From contig NC_062248.1 of assembly GCF_905475465.1 (NCBI RefSeq), forward strand, positions 434,001 to 498,000: 64,000 nucleotides of DNA, written 5' to 3'. Origin of the DNA: Pieris napi (lineage: Eukaryota; Arthropoda; Insecta; Lepidoptera; Pieridae). Positions 23,107 through 34,241 of this stretch are shown here, piece by piece; the stretch's first letter is position 1, and the number at the start of each line of letters is the position of its first letter. The translations under genes were made by a program, and so were the position numbers. The notes beneath the pieces were generated by a model. The model had not been told where the DNA came from. It saw nothing but the letters and a program-made list of their open reading frames with translations, and did no database searches.

Positions 23107-23519
23107 CTAGCTGGCCTGGCGAACATCGTACCGCCGAACAGTCGATTCTTTATTTTTTTTTAATACTTATTCTGCTATTCGGGACACCGGTCTAGCTAGT
23201 AAGATAAAAAAGAAAGTTGATAATACAATAAATACATTATGTCAAAAAATAAAAATTTACCTTCCCGGAACCCCTCCACTAACACTTGATATGGTATTAA
23301 AGTTCAAATTGCCTTTAAATATTATTACGAATATTTTGTATGGGAATATAGAAAATTGTTGTTTTTAGACTTTTTCACTCAATTGTTTTTAATTTTTCTC
23401 CGTAAGAACCATCTTCTTACTTCAAGGAATATTATAAAAAAGAATCAGACAAATCGGTCAAGCCGTTTTCATGTTATGTCGTGACAACGGAAAACGGGTT
23501 TCATTTTTATATATATAGA
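23107..23519 (-). mobile_element. Non-autonomous Helitron, 413 bp
   Basis: On the minus strand it starts A|TCTATATATATAAAAATGAA and ends GTTCGCCAGGCCAGCTAG|T. Both ends fit Helitron rules: TC at the 5' end, CTAG at the 3' end, host A and T flanks. GGCG...CGCC can form a short stem before the 3' end. There is no coding capacity. Confidence 0.7.
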
Positions 23520-24310
23520 TATAGTTATCATGATTACTATTAGAAATACTGTTTCCTGATTAATTGACAAAGACCGCCCTTCCCTACATAGTTCCCTTCA
23601 CTGAAGAGATTGGGTCAACTCAATCTAGTTTATTTATTTATTATTTTACATTGAATGTAACTCGAACCCCGGTATTAAATCTTAGCAGATATCAAACTAT
23701 ATTAAGGCATAATTAAAAGTTAAATAAACTGTATCAAAAAACTCATAATCCATGGACAATGCGACCTCGCACAGATAATTCAAGGCGGTCTATTTGAAGT
23801 TGCAACTTGGTATTGCAGTGCAGTGCCTCTTTATGTAATGCAATCGCATTGAACAATCATGACGTAAATGTACGACTCCGGACCGATTGTATATTTATTT
23901 AGAACTCTGTAAGAGTGAAAGAGAACTATTTTTCGTATTAATACCTGCAGCTGAGTTTTATCATCGGACGTCGAGGCTAAATACAAAATATTTCCTACTG
24001 AAATATTACCGAACGAATTCGACTCAAGATTCTTCAACAAAAGAGCGTTATAATTCTTAAAATACTTCAGCGACCCTTCTGGCAATGTGTCTATGGGCAG
24101 TATCACTTAACATTAGGTGAGGCTTTTCCTTTGTTTTATTAAAAAAACTATAATTTTTTGCACTTATTTTGTTCATATTTTTCATGTGTGCAACAAATAA
24201 TGCCTTGTGCTTATAGACACCAACACCTCAGAAGCTAGTGAAGTGTTGCCAGTTAATTAGATATTTGTATTAATCTAAATAAAATATGTTTTAACGTTTA
24301 TAAATAACGT

Positions 24311-24388
24311 ATTGGTGCACAGCCGGGATCGAACCTACGACCTCAGGGATGAGAGTCGTACGCTGAAGCCACTAAGCCAACACTGCTC
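24311..24388 (-). repeat. tRNA-derived SINE (family A), head only
   Basis: The minus strand reads GCAGTGTTGGCTTAGTGGCT and then GTAGGTTCGATCCCGGCTGT, i.e. A box and B box, stopping at GCACCAAT. The body and 3' tail found in copies at 53128 and 56984 are missing. Confidence 0.75.
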
Positions 24389-25934
24389 TATAACGTATGT
24401 ATATACAAATGTTAAATCACGCATATTAATGATATAACCTGTAAGAGTAAAATACGGTTGAAGCAAATCTTTGATCCTATAATAAATATCCTTATGTCGC
24501 GATTTCTTTATAATAATGTATATTTTATTTGTATCTTTCATTCGTTTGTATTATGTTTATGTGATTTGTCGTAATACTTATGATACAATACTATTAAGTT
24601 AATTTCACGCTTCACTTGCTTTGATTATATTTTCGAAACCCTAATTGTTTTCTAACGTACATATTGAAATATGCTATTTTCTTGTTTCTCTATTTGCATT
24701 CTTCCGAAGGTCGGGCTGGTGTACATTGCTTCCTCCATTCCCACCTGTCTTGCAAGCATTTTTGCTGTGAAAGAGAATTCAAATTGTTGGGTAATAACAA
24801 GGTTCGTAAGGACTTTAACTAGGTCGGTCAATCAAATTGGGCCTTCACCGGCATCGGGATCTCGTGCATTCCACTCTTCCTACTCCTTTTTCATATAAGT
24901 GATTTTCGATAGAAGGTCTATTGAAAAATCATTTAAAAAGCTTTGTCACTTTCGTATGTTAACTTGAAAATACATAAATAACTAAAACTGTTACGTTTAT
25001 CTACGCTATTCGATAAATTATCATTAAAATAAAATAAAAAATAAAATAAAATAATTAATATCTTTCAAGAGATTTTTCAGATTATATCTTCATTCGACAA
25101 TCAACAATTCATCTACAAAAGTAGGAGCCATACTTGAACATACAAAACCAAAACATGAATTGTGAACATTCGGATTTTTTGAAGTCAGTTCAATATACAT
25201 AAATATATTACCTAAAAATGGTCTAATTAACCCGTAACAATGTATCGACCCTTAAACCTTATTGGTGATTGTGGGAATTCAAACCAGATATTTTTGTAAA
25301 TTAAGTTTTTAAATTAAGGGTTTTAATCACGAGAAGAAAAAGTTTTAAACTTCATAAGTACCTACTATATTAATTATACTAGAAGGCACCAATTATATCA
25401 AACAAATAAATATTTTATTATTATTATATCCTTAATTCCGGTGCCAAGTTATTCTGCTTCTTTTGTTTTAATTTTAATCTATGAGCGCCTCGCAAAATAA
25501 AATGCCGTAAACTAAAGTAATCTAAAATTTTCCAAAATTTTTCATTTTTACTATAGGAAAAAAATCTTGGATAATTTTATACAACTAAAATCAAAGCAAG
25601 ACATAATTAAAATGCAATCGCGTAACAAATTTGTAGCGACACACAAACCTAAGTTGAAAGCGTTTGGATCGTGTTTCTAGAACTTTGTAATAGTTAAACA
25701 AATAGATTTTCTTATTAAACACGCAATATTGGTTATACAATTACATATTATACGGTGTCTATTAACTCTAAATAACTAATTAAATAATGTTTTAAGAATA
25801 TTTAAGGGCCTATTAACTGATCAATGGAACTATAGGACTTACTGTTAGACTCTGAGTACTCATTTTTGGCAAGTAACAATGCCAAAATCATTTAGAGAAG
25901 ATGTTGAACAAAAGTTACTTAATACTCGACTCGC

Positions 25935-26095
25935 CTATAAATATCATGAGGATACTCCGGAGTAGTAATCACCCGGGCTGCGCGGGAGACGCCAAGCCCA
26001 CCAGACCCAAGTGTAAGCAAATAATGTAACTGCTACCTAGCTTCTCGGCCACAGATCTGCCTGATCGCCTATTTGATAGGCTATGTAGGAGTCCT
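25935..26095 (+). repeat. Dispersed repeat (ATAAATATCATGAGGATA family), copy 2
   Basis: Second copy of the repeat at 20745-20925, sharing TATAAATATCATGAGGATA, CCACAGAT.TGCCT and GGCTATGTAGGAGTC. It lies in the same orientation about 5.2 kb away. Confidence 0.6.
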
Positions 26096-27133
26096 ATGTA
26101 TTAAAAATAATCATTTAATAAGTAGGTATAATATAATAGTTGTAATAGGTGATATACAATTAGCCTGGCGTGGGAAAAAGCCAACTCATTTGTACGTTAC
26201 GGCCAATAATTTTTTATCCAGTTTTAATAGATATTATTCAAAAAAATATATAAAAATGAACAAAAAGGAATATTTCTTAAATTTTACTTCTCGAAATACG
26301 TTACCCTGGACATTTACGCATACCATAAACATTGCAATATATTAACAATAGGCGTTAAAATTTTAATATATATATATCAAAAGTGATTTATAGCTAAAAT
26401 TGACACTTCGGTGACCTCTACATGATTCCACGAACGGCGCAGCTATGCTTGAACACATACATATTAATACTGTCAAATTGATAACCTCCTCTATTAAAAC
26501 TTTGCTAGGTTCGGTCCCTGGTGAATCAATGTTGTCCTAATAATTGCAAATGGATTTATTTGTGAAATGGAGTTTTAATGGTTTATATAATTCTTAGTAG
26601 TAGACTTAACCAGCTTAATGCATATTAACTGTAGACAATTAGTTGTTGTGAAAGTTGTATATTCAATAATACAACAATGTCATGTGTGATTGATATTGAA
26701 GGGGATAAGTTTGTCTTGTCAACGATAAGGTTGAAACAAAACTGACGTTTTATTTTTTTGTAATTTTGAAGTGTTCGTTAGTCTGTGGAAAAAGGCGCGT
26801 GTTTTGGATTGTCACTTCATTTTTATGAGAAGTATTTTCGTTAAGATATATGTATTCGAATTTTAATTAAGAATTAGATTAAATTAATTGTTTAAAAGAA
26901 CTTTTATGAAATAACAAACTCTAAAATATGTTGTTTCTATAATTATTTCAGGTAGGTAATTGATTCATTACTTTACTTGCCAATATACGTTTTTGTTAGG
27001 AAGTTAATGTTAGAATAAATCTATAAATATATCAGCAATACATTGGAGTTTCATTCATCATAATATATATTAAATATCCTTTGACTCATTTCAAAAGTAT
27101 TTGTTTAAAAAGATAAATTTCATACTATAAATA

Positions 27134-28430
27134 AAGGGTATTTCAACAAGAAGTTTGTTTTTCAATTGTGGCAACACCGAGAACGTGATAGTTTTGACAT
27201 TTAGTTTTTGGCGGTATTCGTAGCAGGTGCTTTGGCAATTATTACAATGAATTCAATTTCGCTCGAAAATCGCATTAAAATAATTCAAATCCACTATAAA
27301 AGTGGTGGTTCTGTTAAAGTTACATTTCGTAAAATTCGTGATATTTTCGGCCAGCATAATCGTCCTTCTGAGACCGCTGTTAAGAATTTGGTCGCGAAAT
27401 TTGAGTCGACAGGCTCGGTACAAAATGTGCCAACACCAACACGTGTTCGACCGGGTCGTTCAACAGAAAACATCGCCGCCGTGAGCCACAGTGTTGAAGA
27501 AGATCAAAATTTGTCAATTTCACGACGTTCTCAACAATTGGGGTTATCCAAAAGCACAACATGGCGAATTTTGCGAAAGGATTTGGCTTTGAAGCCTTAC
27601 AAGATTCAACTGGTGCAGGAATTAAAGCTGATCGACCATTCAAATCGCCGCAGATTCGCTCAGTTCATTCAGGAACAACCTGCTGGTTTTTCTGAAAAAA
27701 TCATTTTTTCAGACGAAGCCCATTTTCATTTGTCAGGGTACGTCAACAAGCAAAATTGTCGCATTTGGGCTTCTGAAAATCCTAAAGCAATTATTGAGAA
27801 GGCTTTGCATACTCAACGTGTTACTGTGTGGTGCACTATTTGGTCTGGAGGCGTGATTGGGCCGTTTTTTTTTCGAAGATGAGGCTGGAAATGCGGTAAC
27901 AGTCAATGGATCACGGTATCGCGAGATGTTAACCACTAAATTTTGGCCTATTATTGATGACATGGATATCACTGAAATGTGGTTTCAACAGGACGGTGCC
28001 ACATGTCACACAGCCAATGAAACGATCAATTTATTGCAAACCAAATTTCCCGAGCGCATAATTTCGCGAAATTCAGCTGTTAAGTGGCCAGCCAGATCGT
28101 GTGATTTAACACCACTGGATTATTTTTTGTGGGGCTATGTTAAAGACAGAGTCTATACGGAGCCAATCGAATCGATTGCAGCCTTAAAACTCAAAATCCG
28201 TGATGTCATTAACGAAATAGACCCTCCATTTTGCCAAAAAGTGATTAAAAATTTTGATGAAAGAATCAACATCTGTCAGCGTGGTCGTGGTGGACATTTG
28301 CCAGATATCATTTTTCATTCATAATTGCCAAACTTTTCTCTTTGTAATACAATAAAAATTTTATTCATTTTCCTCTAAATTCTTTGTTTTATTTTGTTTT
28401 AGAAAACAAAGTTCTTGTTGAAAAACCCTT
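27134..28430 (+). mobile_element. Mariner/Tc1-type transposon with intact terminal inverted repeats
   Basis: The ends are inverted repeats of about 28 bp: the left begins AAGGGTATTTCAACAAGAAG, and the right, read backwards, begins AAGGGTTTTTCAACAAGAAC. The element is flanked by TA on both sides (27132-27133 and 28431-28432), the target duplication of this superfamily. Total length is 1297 bp. It holds one transposase gene with a single frameshift. The few differences between the two ends and the nearly open frame suggest a fairly young insertion. Confidence 0.92.
27247..28324 (+). pseudogene. Mariner-type transposase, frameshifted
   Basis: The start is at MNSISLENR, since the longer frame upstream begins at a TTG codon. 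The product would be about 358 residues: N-terminal helix-turn-helix region (LSKSTTWRILRKDL near residues 100-115), then the catalytic domain with FSDEAHFHLSG (first Asp), WFQQDGATCHTA (second Asp) and CDLTPLDYFLWG (third Asp). By my count 41 residues separate the second and third catalytic Asp, so this is a DD41D-type transposase rather than DD34D. The frame breaks at 27865-27873, where a run of nine T's moves translation from GPFFF to a stop. Eight T's would keep the frame. It is otherwise open to the end, so it is inactive as it stands. Confidence 0.9.
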
Positions 28431-28432
28431 TA

Positions 28433-29354
28433 TTTTTATAATTAATAGCGACTATAAATATCATATGCAATTACACACACGTATCTATTTTATACCAAAG
28501 ACTAAATTTATATAAGTTATGATAAATAACGTAATAGATATTAATAGTAGTAATTAATATTACGTAAACTTTACAGAGAAATGACTGTCACTGCAAGGCA
28601 CTGGTAAGAGTTGAATCTTATTGACTCACCTTTAACTCCTGCTCTGTTCTGAATCCCTGGTATACGGCACCAAATCGTCAACGAAAATGAAGGTTATTTT
28701 GAGCACCTCATTATGTCTGATGGATGAACTTCTCATAAAGACTATGATCGGGATGCAGTAAAGCAGTGCGCGTTTTGTTGCTTAGTTCTATTCATATATT
28801 CCTTATCAATACTATTATAAAAAAGTTCGTGTGTTTATATGTCTCTGGAACTGCTAAACCAATTTTAATAAATTCTTTTATTAGTAGACATGCCTGTATC
28901 TGAATGACAAAGATCTTAGCAATATATTTGATTATCCTAATGTATCCTAAATAAAAAACCTCTTCGTGTCCACGGATCTTTATTATTGTAAATAAATAAA
29001 AATAATATGCTCAGATCTTGGTTTATATAATTTCTTGATCGATCTGACTCTAACATGTACCTATTAGTATTTAGGTGTCAAGGTTTTAGGTTAACCTTAT
29101 GCAAACGATATGTTAGACTCTGTGGTAAAACAAAATTACTAAAAAAAAAGTAAAATTGAGTAAAGCTAAATTTACTTTTGTTTTTGCTCATAACAATTTG
29201 ATATTTTGTCACACGGTTTTTTATGTATGACAGTTCTAAAAACAGGAGGTGGTTTAAGGCTTTTATTTCTTAAATTGAGCCTTTTTTTTCTATTTACATT
29301 ACTGTAAGTATAGGACTTAATATATATAAATAAATTTTGTTGGTCAATTAGTTG
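28433..29354. other. Intergenic; possible Helitron fragment near 28808-28950
   Basis: No gene is seen. CAATACTATTATAAAAAAGT at about 28808 and the following GTGTGTTTATATGTCTCTGG resemble 5' parts of lepidopteran Helitron-type repeats, but no 3' end was found. Confidence 0.35.
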
Positions 29355-29809
29355 TAAAGGATGATTCACGGTACACCGTGTCGCGACCGGGCCGGGCCCC
29401 GGCCGGGACACGGCCACCGTGCGCCGGCCGGGACAGTGGTTCATGTTACACCGGGCTGTTTGGGTGTACGCACCTACGTGTTTGGACGACTATATCTGTT
29501 TTTGTCAAAAAAAAAACAAAAAAAAATTTAACCTCACTAAGATTTGACGTTGACTGCTCTGCGGGTGCCCGGGCGCCTACGTTCATGTTACGACGTGCCG
29601 GGGCCGGACCGTGCCGGAGCCGGGAAACAATACCCACCGACATTACAACGCCGTGCCCCGGCCGGGGCACGGCCGGGGCACGGCCGAGCCACGGTCAGGC
29701 ATGAATTACTTCATACAAAAGTATATCATTAATGTTAGGCCGTGCCCCGGCCGTGCCCCGGCCGGGGCACGGCCCGGTCGAGACACGGTGTAGCGTGAAT
29801 CAGCCTTTA
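29355..29809. mobile_element. GC-rich inverted-repeat element (MITE), 455 bp
   Basis: Terminal inverted repeats of about 40 bp with three mismatches: the left begins TAAAGGATGATTCACGGTAC, and the right, read backwards, begins TAAAGGCTGATTCACGCTAC. The interior is extremely GC-rich and made of palindromic pieces such as GCCCCGGCCGGGGCACGGCC (29652-29690 and 29745-29775), against an AT-rich background. There is no transposase. The superfamily is not identified. TA or TTAA may be the target duplication. The reading frames across it are by-products of the GC content. Confidence 0.8.
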
Positions 29810-29841
29810 AACGACCTAAGATTTTGACGGCCGCATCTCGA

Positions 29842-29847
29842 TATAAA
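29842..29847 (+). promoter_or_regulatory. TATA box of the 73-residue secreted-protein gene
   Basis: GATATAAACAG lies 37-42 bases before the ATG at 29884. The predicted start is near 29870 (GCGTAGTTC), leaving a very short 5' UTR. It lies only 33 bases from the end of the GC-rich element. Confidence 0.6.
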
Positions 29848-29883
29848 CAGGGATCGTAACTGCGCACGCGCGTAGTTCTCGCA

Positions 29884-32521
29884 ATGTCAACGATTCGGCA
29901 GGTATGTTTTTATATTATTATTATATATCATTGGGAACCAATTGTAATAATGAAGCTTTTATTATCCTTCAAAGTAACGAATAGTATATTAATTGTTATC
30001 CAGCCAGTCTGAAATTGCAAGCTTGTATTAATTCATTCATTTAAATCTAACATCAGTTTCTAAAAAGAATTATAAAAATAAGAATGTATCGAAATTTTTT
30101 ACACTTGTTCCTGTGTTTATTTTCTTAATTTGCCTTACTTTCGCAGTTCCTTTTTTACTTTTTTATTAGTTGTGGTGTCGAGAACTGAATATTCTTGAGC
30201 TTCTAATCGTATATAACGTTTAATATTATAGTGATTCGCTTTGGATTAACTAATTCATTTATATTTAATTTTTATAAGAAAACCGCACTACTGCTTTTGC
30301 TTGATTTAATATTTCGTATTAACAGTCTTGTAGAACTATATTACTATTAAAATTAAATTAAATACACAGCGTGAAACGGACTTGCGGTGTAGGCCAGACA
30401 GACATTTGATAACAAATGTTTGTGATGATATAACCCACATATAATTCTACCTAAAACATATGAAATAATTTGTAGTATCTACATATGTGTAGTGATGTTT
30501 TAAATTCAATTGTGTGTAAAAAAAGGAAATAATGCAAATACCAACTTTTGGCAATGGATGGCGTTAGATACCATTTTACTGAAAATCACTCAAAACATCG
30601 ACTTAAGTTAATGATGAAATACCTACATTATTTAAAAACTTCTTTATCAGTTAATATCTGATAAAGAAGTTTTTAAATTTAATAATCATATTTGTGAAAG
30701 CATATTGGATTTAATTAATACTAATTGAAACAGCTGTTGTCACACATGGAATATAAATGTGTGTGTTTGTGGGAATACGTATGACTTATTTGCGTTCTCT
30801 GCTAGGTCATGAGAAGCTTTTGACCTCTGAAAGCAAGGTCTTAAAAGCCTTCATAACACTTCCCGATTTAAATATCACGCACATGTCCTTTAATTAATAT
30901 AACACAAAAGTCATTTGGCAACTTTTAAATCTATATAAATATAATGTAAATAAAAAATAATACATGACCTATGAATTTATTTAATTTATGAAATTAAATG
31001 TTCATTACTTTTTTCTTTTTTTTATTGTTTTCTATATAATTCTCCGACTATGTTGTCGTCGGAGGTGTTAAATAGCTTACGTAAATGGTATTGGTAACTC
31101 GGATGATTAAACGCTACTACCTATTTCTTGTTACAACCATGACCTTTACAGCAAATCCTAAAAAGATGCCTCTTAACCTAATGTTGAACATTATTACCTT
31201 TAAATTCGTCTCTATTACTTTTATACCCATTGCTTGCTCAGTGTTATATGTTCTTTACTTTAAACAATATACATAATATTTTAAACAACACTTTCAGATC
31301 GCTGTGTTTCTCTGTTGCTTAGTGGCACTCGCCTTAGCAGCACCGAGAGCAGATAGTGGTGGGCAACTACCACTGCCCGCACCTGGCATTTCCTATGGTA
31401 ATTATCATCCTTATATTCCCACTACTTACACTTTTATATGTTTATGATTAAAAATAGAAAGATATTCTCTTCGCACGGACTGGATTATTTGTTTTCTGTA
31501 TCTCTTGAAAAATACAGCCTATGTTACTCAGGGATTGTATTTCTAATAGCGAAAGAAATTTCGAAATCAGTTTTTTTTTTTTTAAAGACAATTCACACCA
31601 ATTGACCTAGTCCCATGCTAAGCTGGTGAAGCTTGTGTTATGGGTACTAGGCAACGGATATACATACATATTATAGATAGATAAACATATAAATACATAT
31701 TTAAACACCCAAGACCTAAGCACAACACCAAATGCTCATCACATCGATGTTCGTCTCAGCCGGGGATCGAACCCGGGACCCATGGTTTCGCAGTCAGTCT
31801 ACTAACCACTAGACCAATGAGTCGTCAAAGTTGATTTATTACAAACATACAACATTTTAAATCTTTACTCTTTAAAGTATTAGTATAGATTACGAAATGA
31901 AATCGATATACTGTTCATGCCTACGCTATTTTCCAAGATCTTGTCAGTTATTGTCGTTCCAAGTCGTATAAATCCATACAACAGGTTTTTTTAGCTTTCA
32001 ATACTAGTACCATAAAATCGGGGCTAATATGAAATCCCTAATAAATACTTATAAAATATAAAAATGAGTTATGAAACTATTTTTATTAAAATTTTGTCAC
32101 AGATAATGTCAACTTTTATGTGGAATTCAATGTGAATATGTCAAAAATAAATGAATTTTTTAAGGTGTTAAAATAGACGCCTGCCAATTACTAACGAGCA
32201 ACGTGTTCCGAAATGACAACCACTGAACCTGCATTAGATCAATGTATACTTTTCATTTCACACTAATACTTAAATAAAAGAATAGAAATTCCTTTAAAAA
32301 TACTCGTTAAACCAGCTCTGTATCAACTAATAGAACCACTGTATACTGCTGCTGCTGTGTTTCGATAGTTTGCTTTAATCAGAGTTCTTCTTTTCTAACA
32401 TTTTTCCAACATTTCAGGAGGCATCCCGTACGGCAGTATGAGCGGCAACGTTGCAGAATACTTCAGACAACGTTCATCTGGTCTTTACAGCGACTATGGT
32501 GCTATACAACAGTATTTATAA
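29884..32521 (+). CDS. Small secreted protein, 73 residues (3 exons)
   Basis: Exons are 29884-29901 (six codons, MSTIRQ), 31298-31397 and 32418-32521, all with GT-AG introns and consistent phases (222 nt with stop). Residues 7-21 (IAVFLCCLVALALAA) complete a signal peptide, cut before APRAD. The mature part is about 52 residues, Gly/Ser/Tyr-rich, with no cysteine and ending GAIQQYL. A tiny first exon splitting the signal peptide is typical of lepidopteran cuticular-protein genes and is shared with the gene at 53865. I know no named family, so a structural or peptide role is open. It is convergent with the first P450 (224 bases between stops). Confidence 0.7.
30630..30678. repeat. Perfect inverted repeat, 21-bp arms, 7-base loop
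   Basis: Left arm 30630-30650 (ATTTAAAAACTTCTTTATCAG) and right arm 30658-30678 are exact reverse complements around TTAATAT. It lies in intron 1 of the 73-residue secreted-protein gene. Confidence 0.9.
31596..31828 (-). repeat. tRNA-derived SINE (family B), second copy
   Basis: Near-identical to 9552-9790, with the same head (A box TTGGTCTAGTGGTTAG, B box GGGTTCGATCCCCGGC), body and T-run tail on the left. It lies in intron 2 of the 73-residue secreted-protein gene. It is not a tRNA gene: the body continues beyond the head and no cloverleaf 3' end is present. Confidence 0.85.
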
Positions 32522-32589
32522 TATCTATGTGTAAGCCCTATGTAAATTAAATTAAGAACTACATATTAATTAATTATATAATTTATTTC

Positions 32590-32595
32590 AATAAA
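32590..32595 (+). terminator. Polyadenylation signal of the 73-residue gene
   Basis: AATAAA 69 bases after the stop codon, between the convergent small gene and the first P450. Confidence 0.6.
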
Positions 32596-32744
32596 ATACA
32601 TAAAAGAGAAGTTTCTAATTTTATTCGACTTGATCCAATCTATAATATAACAAAGTTTAGCGTTTTCCAATAATGTAGTTTGGGACTCGGAATTTCTTCA
32701 AATATTTCAAATAGTTTTCTGTTATGATAAACATTAATTAGGTG

Positions 32745-34241
32745 CTACAGTGTTCTTGGGATAAACTTAATGTCAACATTATCAAGCCTCACTTGCACAG
32801 GTTGTTTGCGATATCTTATCCCTCCTTCCTTTATAATAGCTTTCACAGAGAAATGTCGCAGTAAATGAATGATACCAGCTTTTGTTTGAAGGGTTGCATA
32901 CCGCATACCTGCACAAATCCTATTTCCTCTTCCGAACGGCATATATGTTGTATCAGATATATTATGCTTATTCTCAGGAGAAAATCTTTCTGGATTGAAC
33001 ACTTCGGGATCGGGGTGATATTTTTCATCATGATGAATCTCATATACGGGAGTAAATATTCTAGTTCCTTTTTCTACTTTTAAATTACCAACTGGAAGCA
33101 TAGAATCTTGAATACATTGTCTTCTTAAGAAACCTATTGGCGGATGTAATCGCAATGTCTCAGAAAACACCATATCAAGAAATTTCATTTCACCGATAAT
33201 TTCATAAGACATTTTATTATTGCACTTATCGAATGTAATATCGATTTCTTTGTGAAGCCTTTCTAAATATTCGGGATGCTGTCCTAATTCAATCAAAGTA
33301 GAAAATATTACCGAAGCAGTTGGTTCAACGCCAGCAATAAAAAAAAAGAATGCTTGAGCTGCTAAAAGTTCGTCTGTAGGTTCTAATTGAAGACCTGTGT
33401 CTTTGTCGATCATTATTCCAGCATTTTGTATCTGGATACACAAATCGGCAAAATCATGTTTCTTTTTGTTTTCCTTTTCTCGTTCCCTTAGTACTTGCTT
33501 GATTGCATGGATAAAAAACATTTCATGATCTTTAAAAATTGCAATGTCTAGGGTTTCGAATAATGATGTACTGATATTTGCTAGGGCAAACTTAAGATCA
33601 GTGATCAACGTGGACTTAAATGCGTCCCGGGCCATATTGAGAAAGGGAGAATCGAAAATAGAGTTCGTAGAAACACCGAAGACAGCAGCGCCTATTGCAG
33701 CGCTGGAAAATGACGAGATAGTATCAAATGTTTTGGACTCCCAAAGGTTAGGGTTATTTTTAAGAAGTATTACAAAATCAGCAGCACTTTTATCAATTAT
33801 GTAGTACATCGACTTTAATTTCGATACAGTAAATAGGGGTGTCATCGCTTGACGCATCAACTTCCAACGGTTGCCTTTCATGAAGAGTATATTATCCGCC
33901 AGTTTATCCCTTTCATTCACATCAATACCTCGGTGGTTAAAAGCATTGAAATCTGTAGATAATACATGCTGAATATTAGTTGGTTCTACAATGAATAGAG
34001 CTGGTGTTAAAAATGCGCCAAATCCAACCGCTATATCATTTCTGTATTCTCTATATAGCTCACGAAAGTTTTCAAAAAATGATTTATCCTTTGTCACATA
34101 ATCCCAAAAGAGTCCAGTTACTTTGTTTTTTGGATAAAATTTAATATTTCTCCTCTTCCAATAATTTTCATTGTATTTGCCATTAAGGTAAATTAGAAAC
34201 AAGACGAAAATACTAAAAAGTAAAACTAGAGCCACAACCAT
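32745..34241 (-). CDS. Cytochrome P450 (CYP3-clan type), array copy 1
   Basis: 498 residues, no intron, the usual length of a microsomal insect P450. Residues 1-19 are a membrane anchor. The C-helix motif GNRWKLMRQ is at about 120, helix I IAGVEPTAS at about 303, ExxR as ETLR at about 361, PERF near 417, and the haem-binding loop FGRGNRICAG at about 435 with the Cys ligand. It should be an ER-bound haem monooxygenase taking electrons from P450 reductase. The substrate is unknown. In helix I, Pro follows the acidic residue where most P450s have the oxygen-activating Thr. This copy begins a head-to-tail array of five and is the most diverged from the others together with copy 2. Confidence 0.93.
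   Translation of the reverse strand: MVVALVLLFSIFVLFLIYLNGKYNENYWKRRNIKFYPKNKVTGLFWDYVTKDKSFFENFRELYREYRNDIAVGFGAFLTPALFIVEPTNIQHVLSTDFNAFNHRGIDVNERDKLADNILFMKGNRWKLMRQAMTPLFTVSKLKSMYYIIDKSAADFVILLKNNPNLWESKTFDTISSFSSAAIGAAVFGVSTNSIFDSPFLNMARDAFKSTLITDLKFALANISTSLFETLDIAIFKDHEMFFIHAIKQVLREREKENKKKHDFADLCIQIQNAGIMIDKDTGLQLEPTDELLAAQAFFFFIAGVEPTASVIFSTLIELGQHPEYLERLHKEIDITFDKCNNKMSYEIIGEMKFLDMVFSETLRLHPPIGFLRRQCIQDSMLPVGNLKVEKGTRIFTPVYEIHHDEKYHPDPEVFNPERFSPENKHNISDTTYMPFGRGNRICAGMRYATLQTKAGIIHLLRHFSVKAIIKEGGIRYRKQPVQVRLDNVDIKFIPRTL

Larger units (their letters stand above)
19750..27130. other. Intergenic, repeat-rich region
   Basis: No gene is supported between the large secreted-protein gene and the mariner element. 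It holds a 160-bp repeat present twice (20745-20925 and 25935-26095), two Helitron-type elements, a perfect hairpin and a SINE head fragment, listed separately. The remaining small open frames are AT-rich and uninformative. Confidence 0.55.

Noticed and set aside
27208..27246. Longer N-terminus for the mariner transposase
   Set aside because: It starts at TTG; the ATG at 27247 gives the usual family length.
29378..29793. Several Arg/Gly/Pro-rich frames on both strands
   Set aside because: They lie in the GC-rich inverted-repeat element; the composition comes from palindromic CCGG-rich DNA and there is no domain.
30630..30678. microRNA precursor
   Set aside because: The arms pair perfectly without the bulges usual in microRNA precursors and are very AT-rich; without small-RNA data it is listed only as an inverted repeat.
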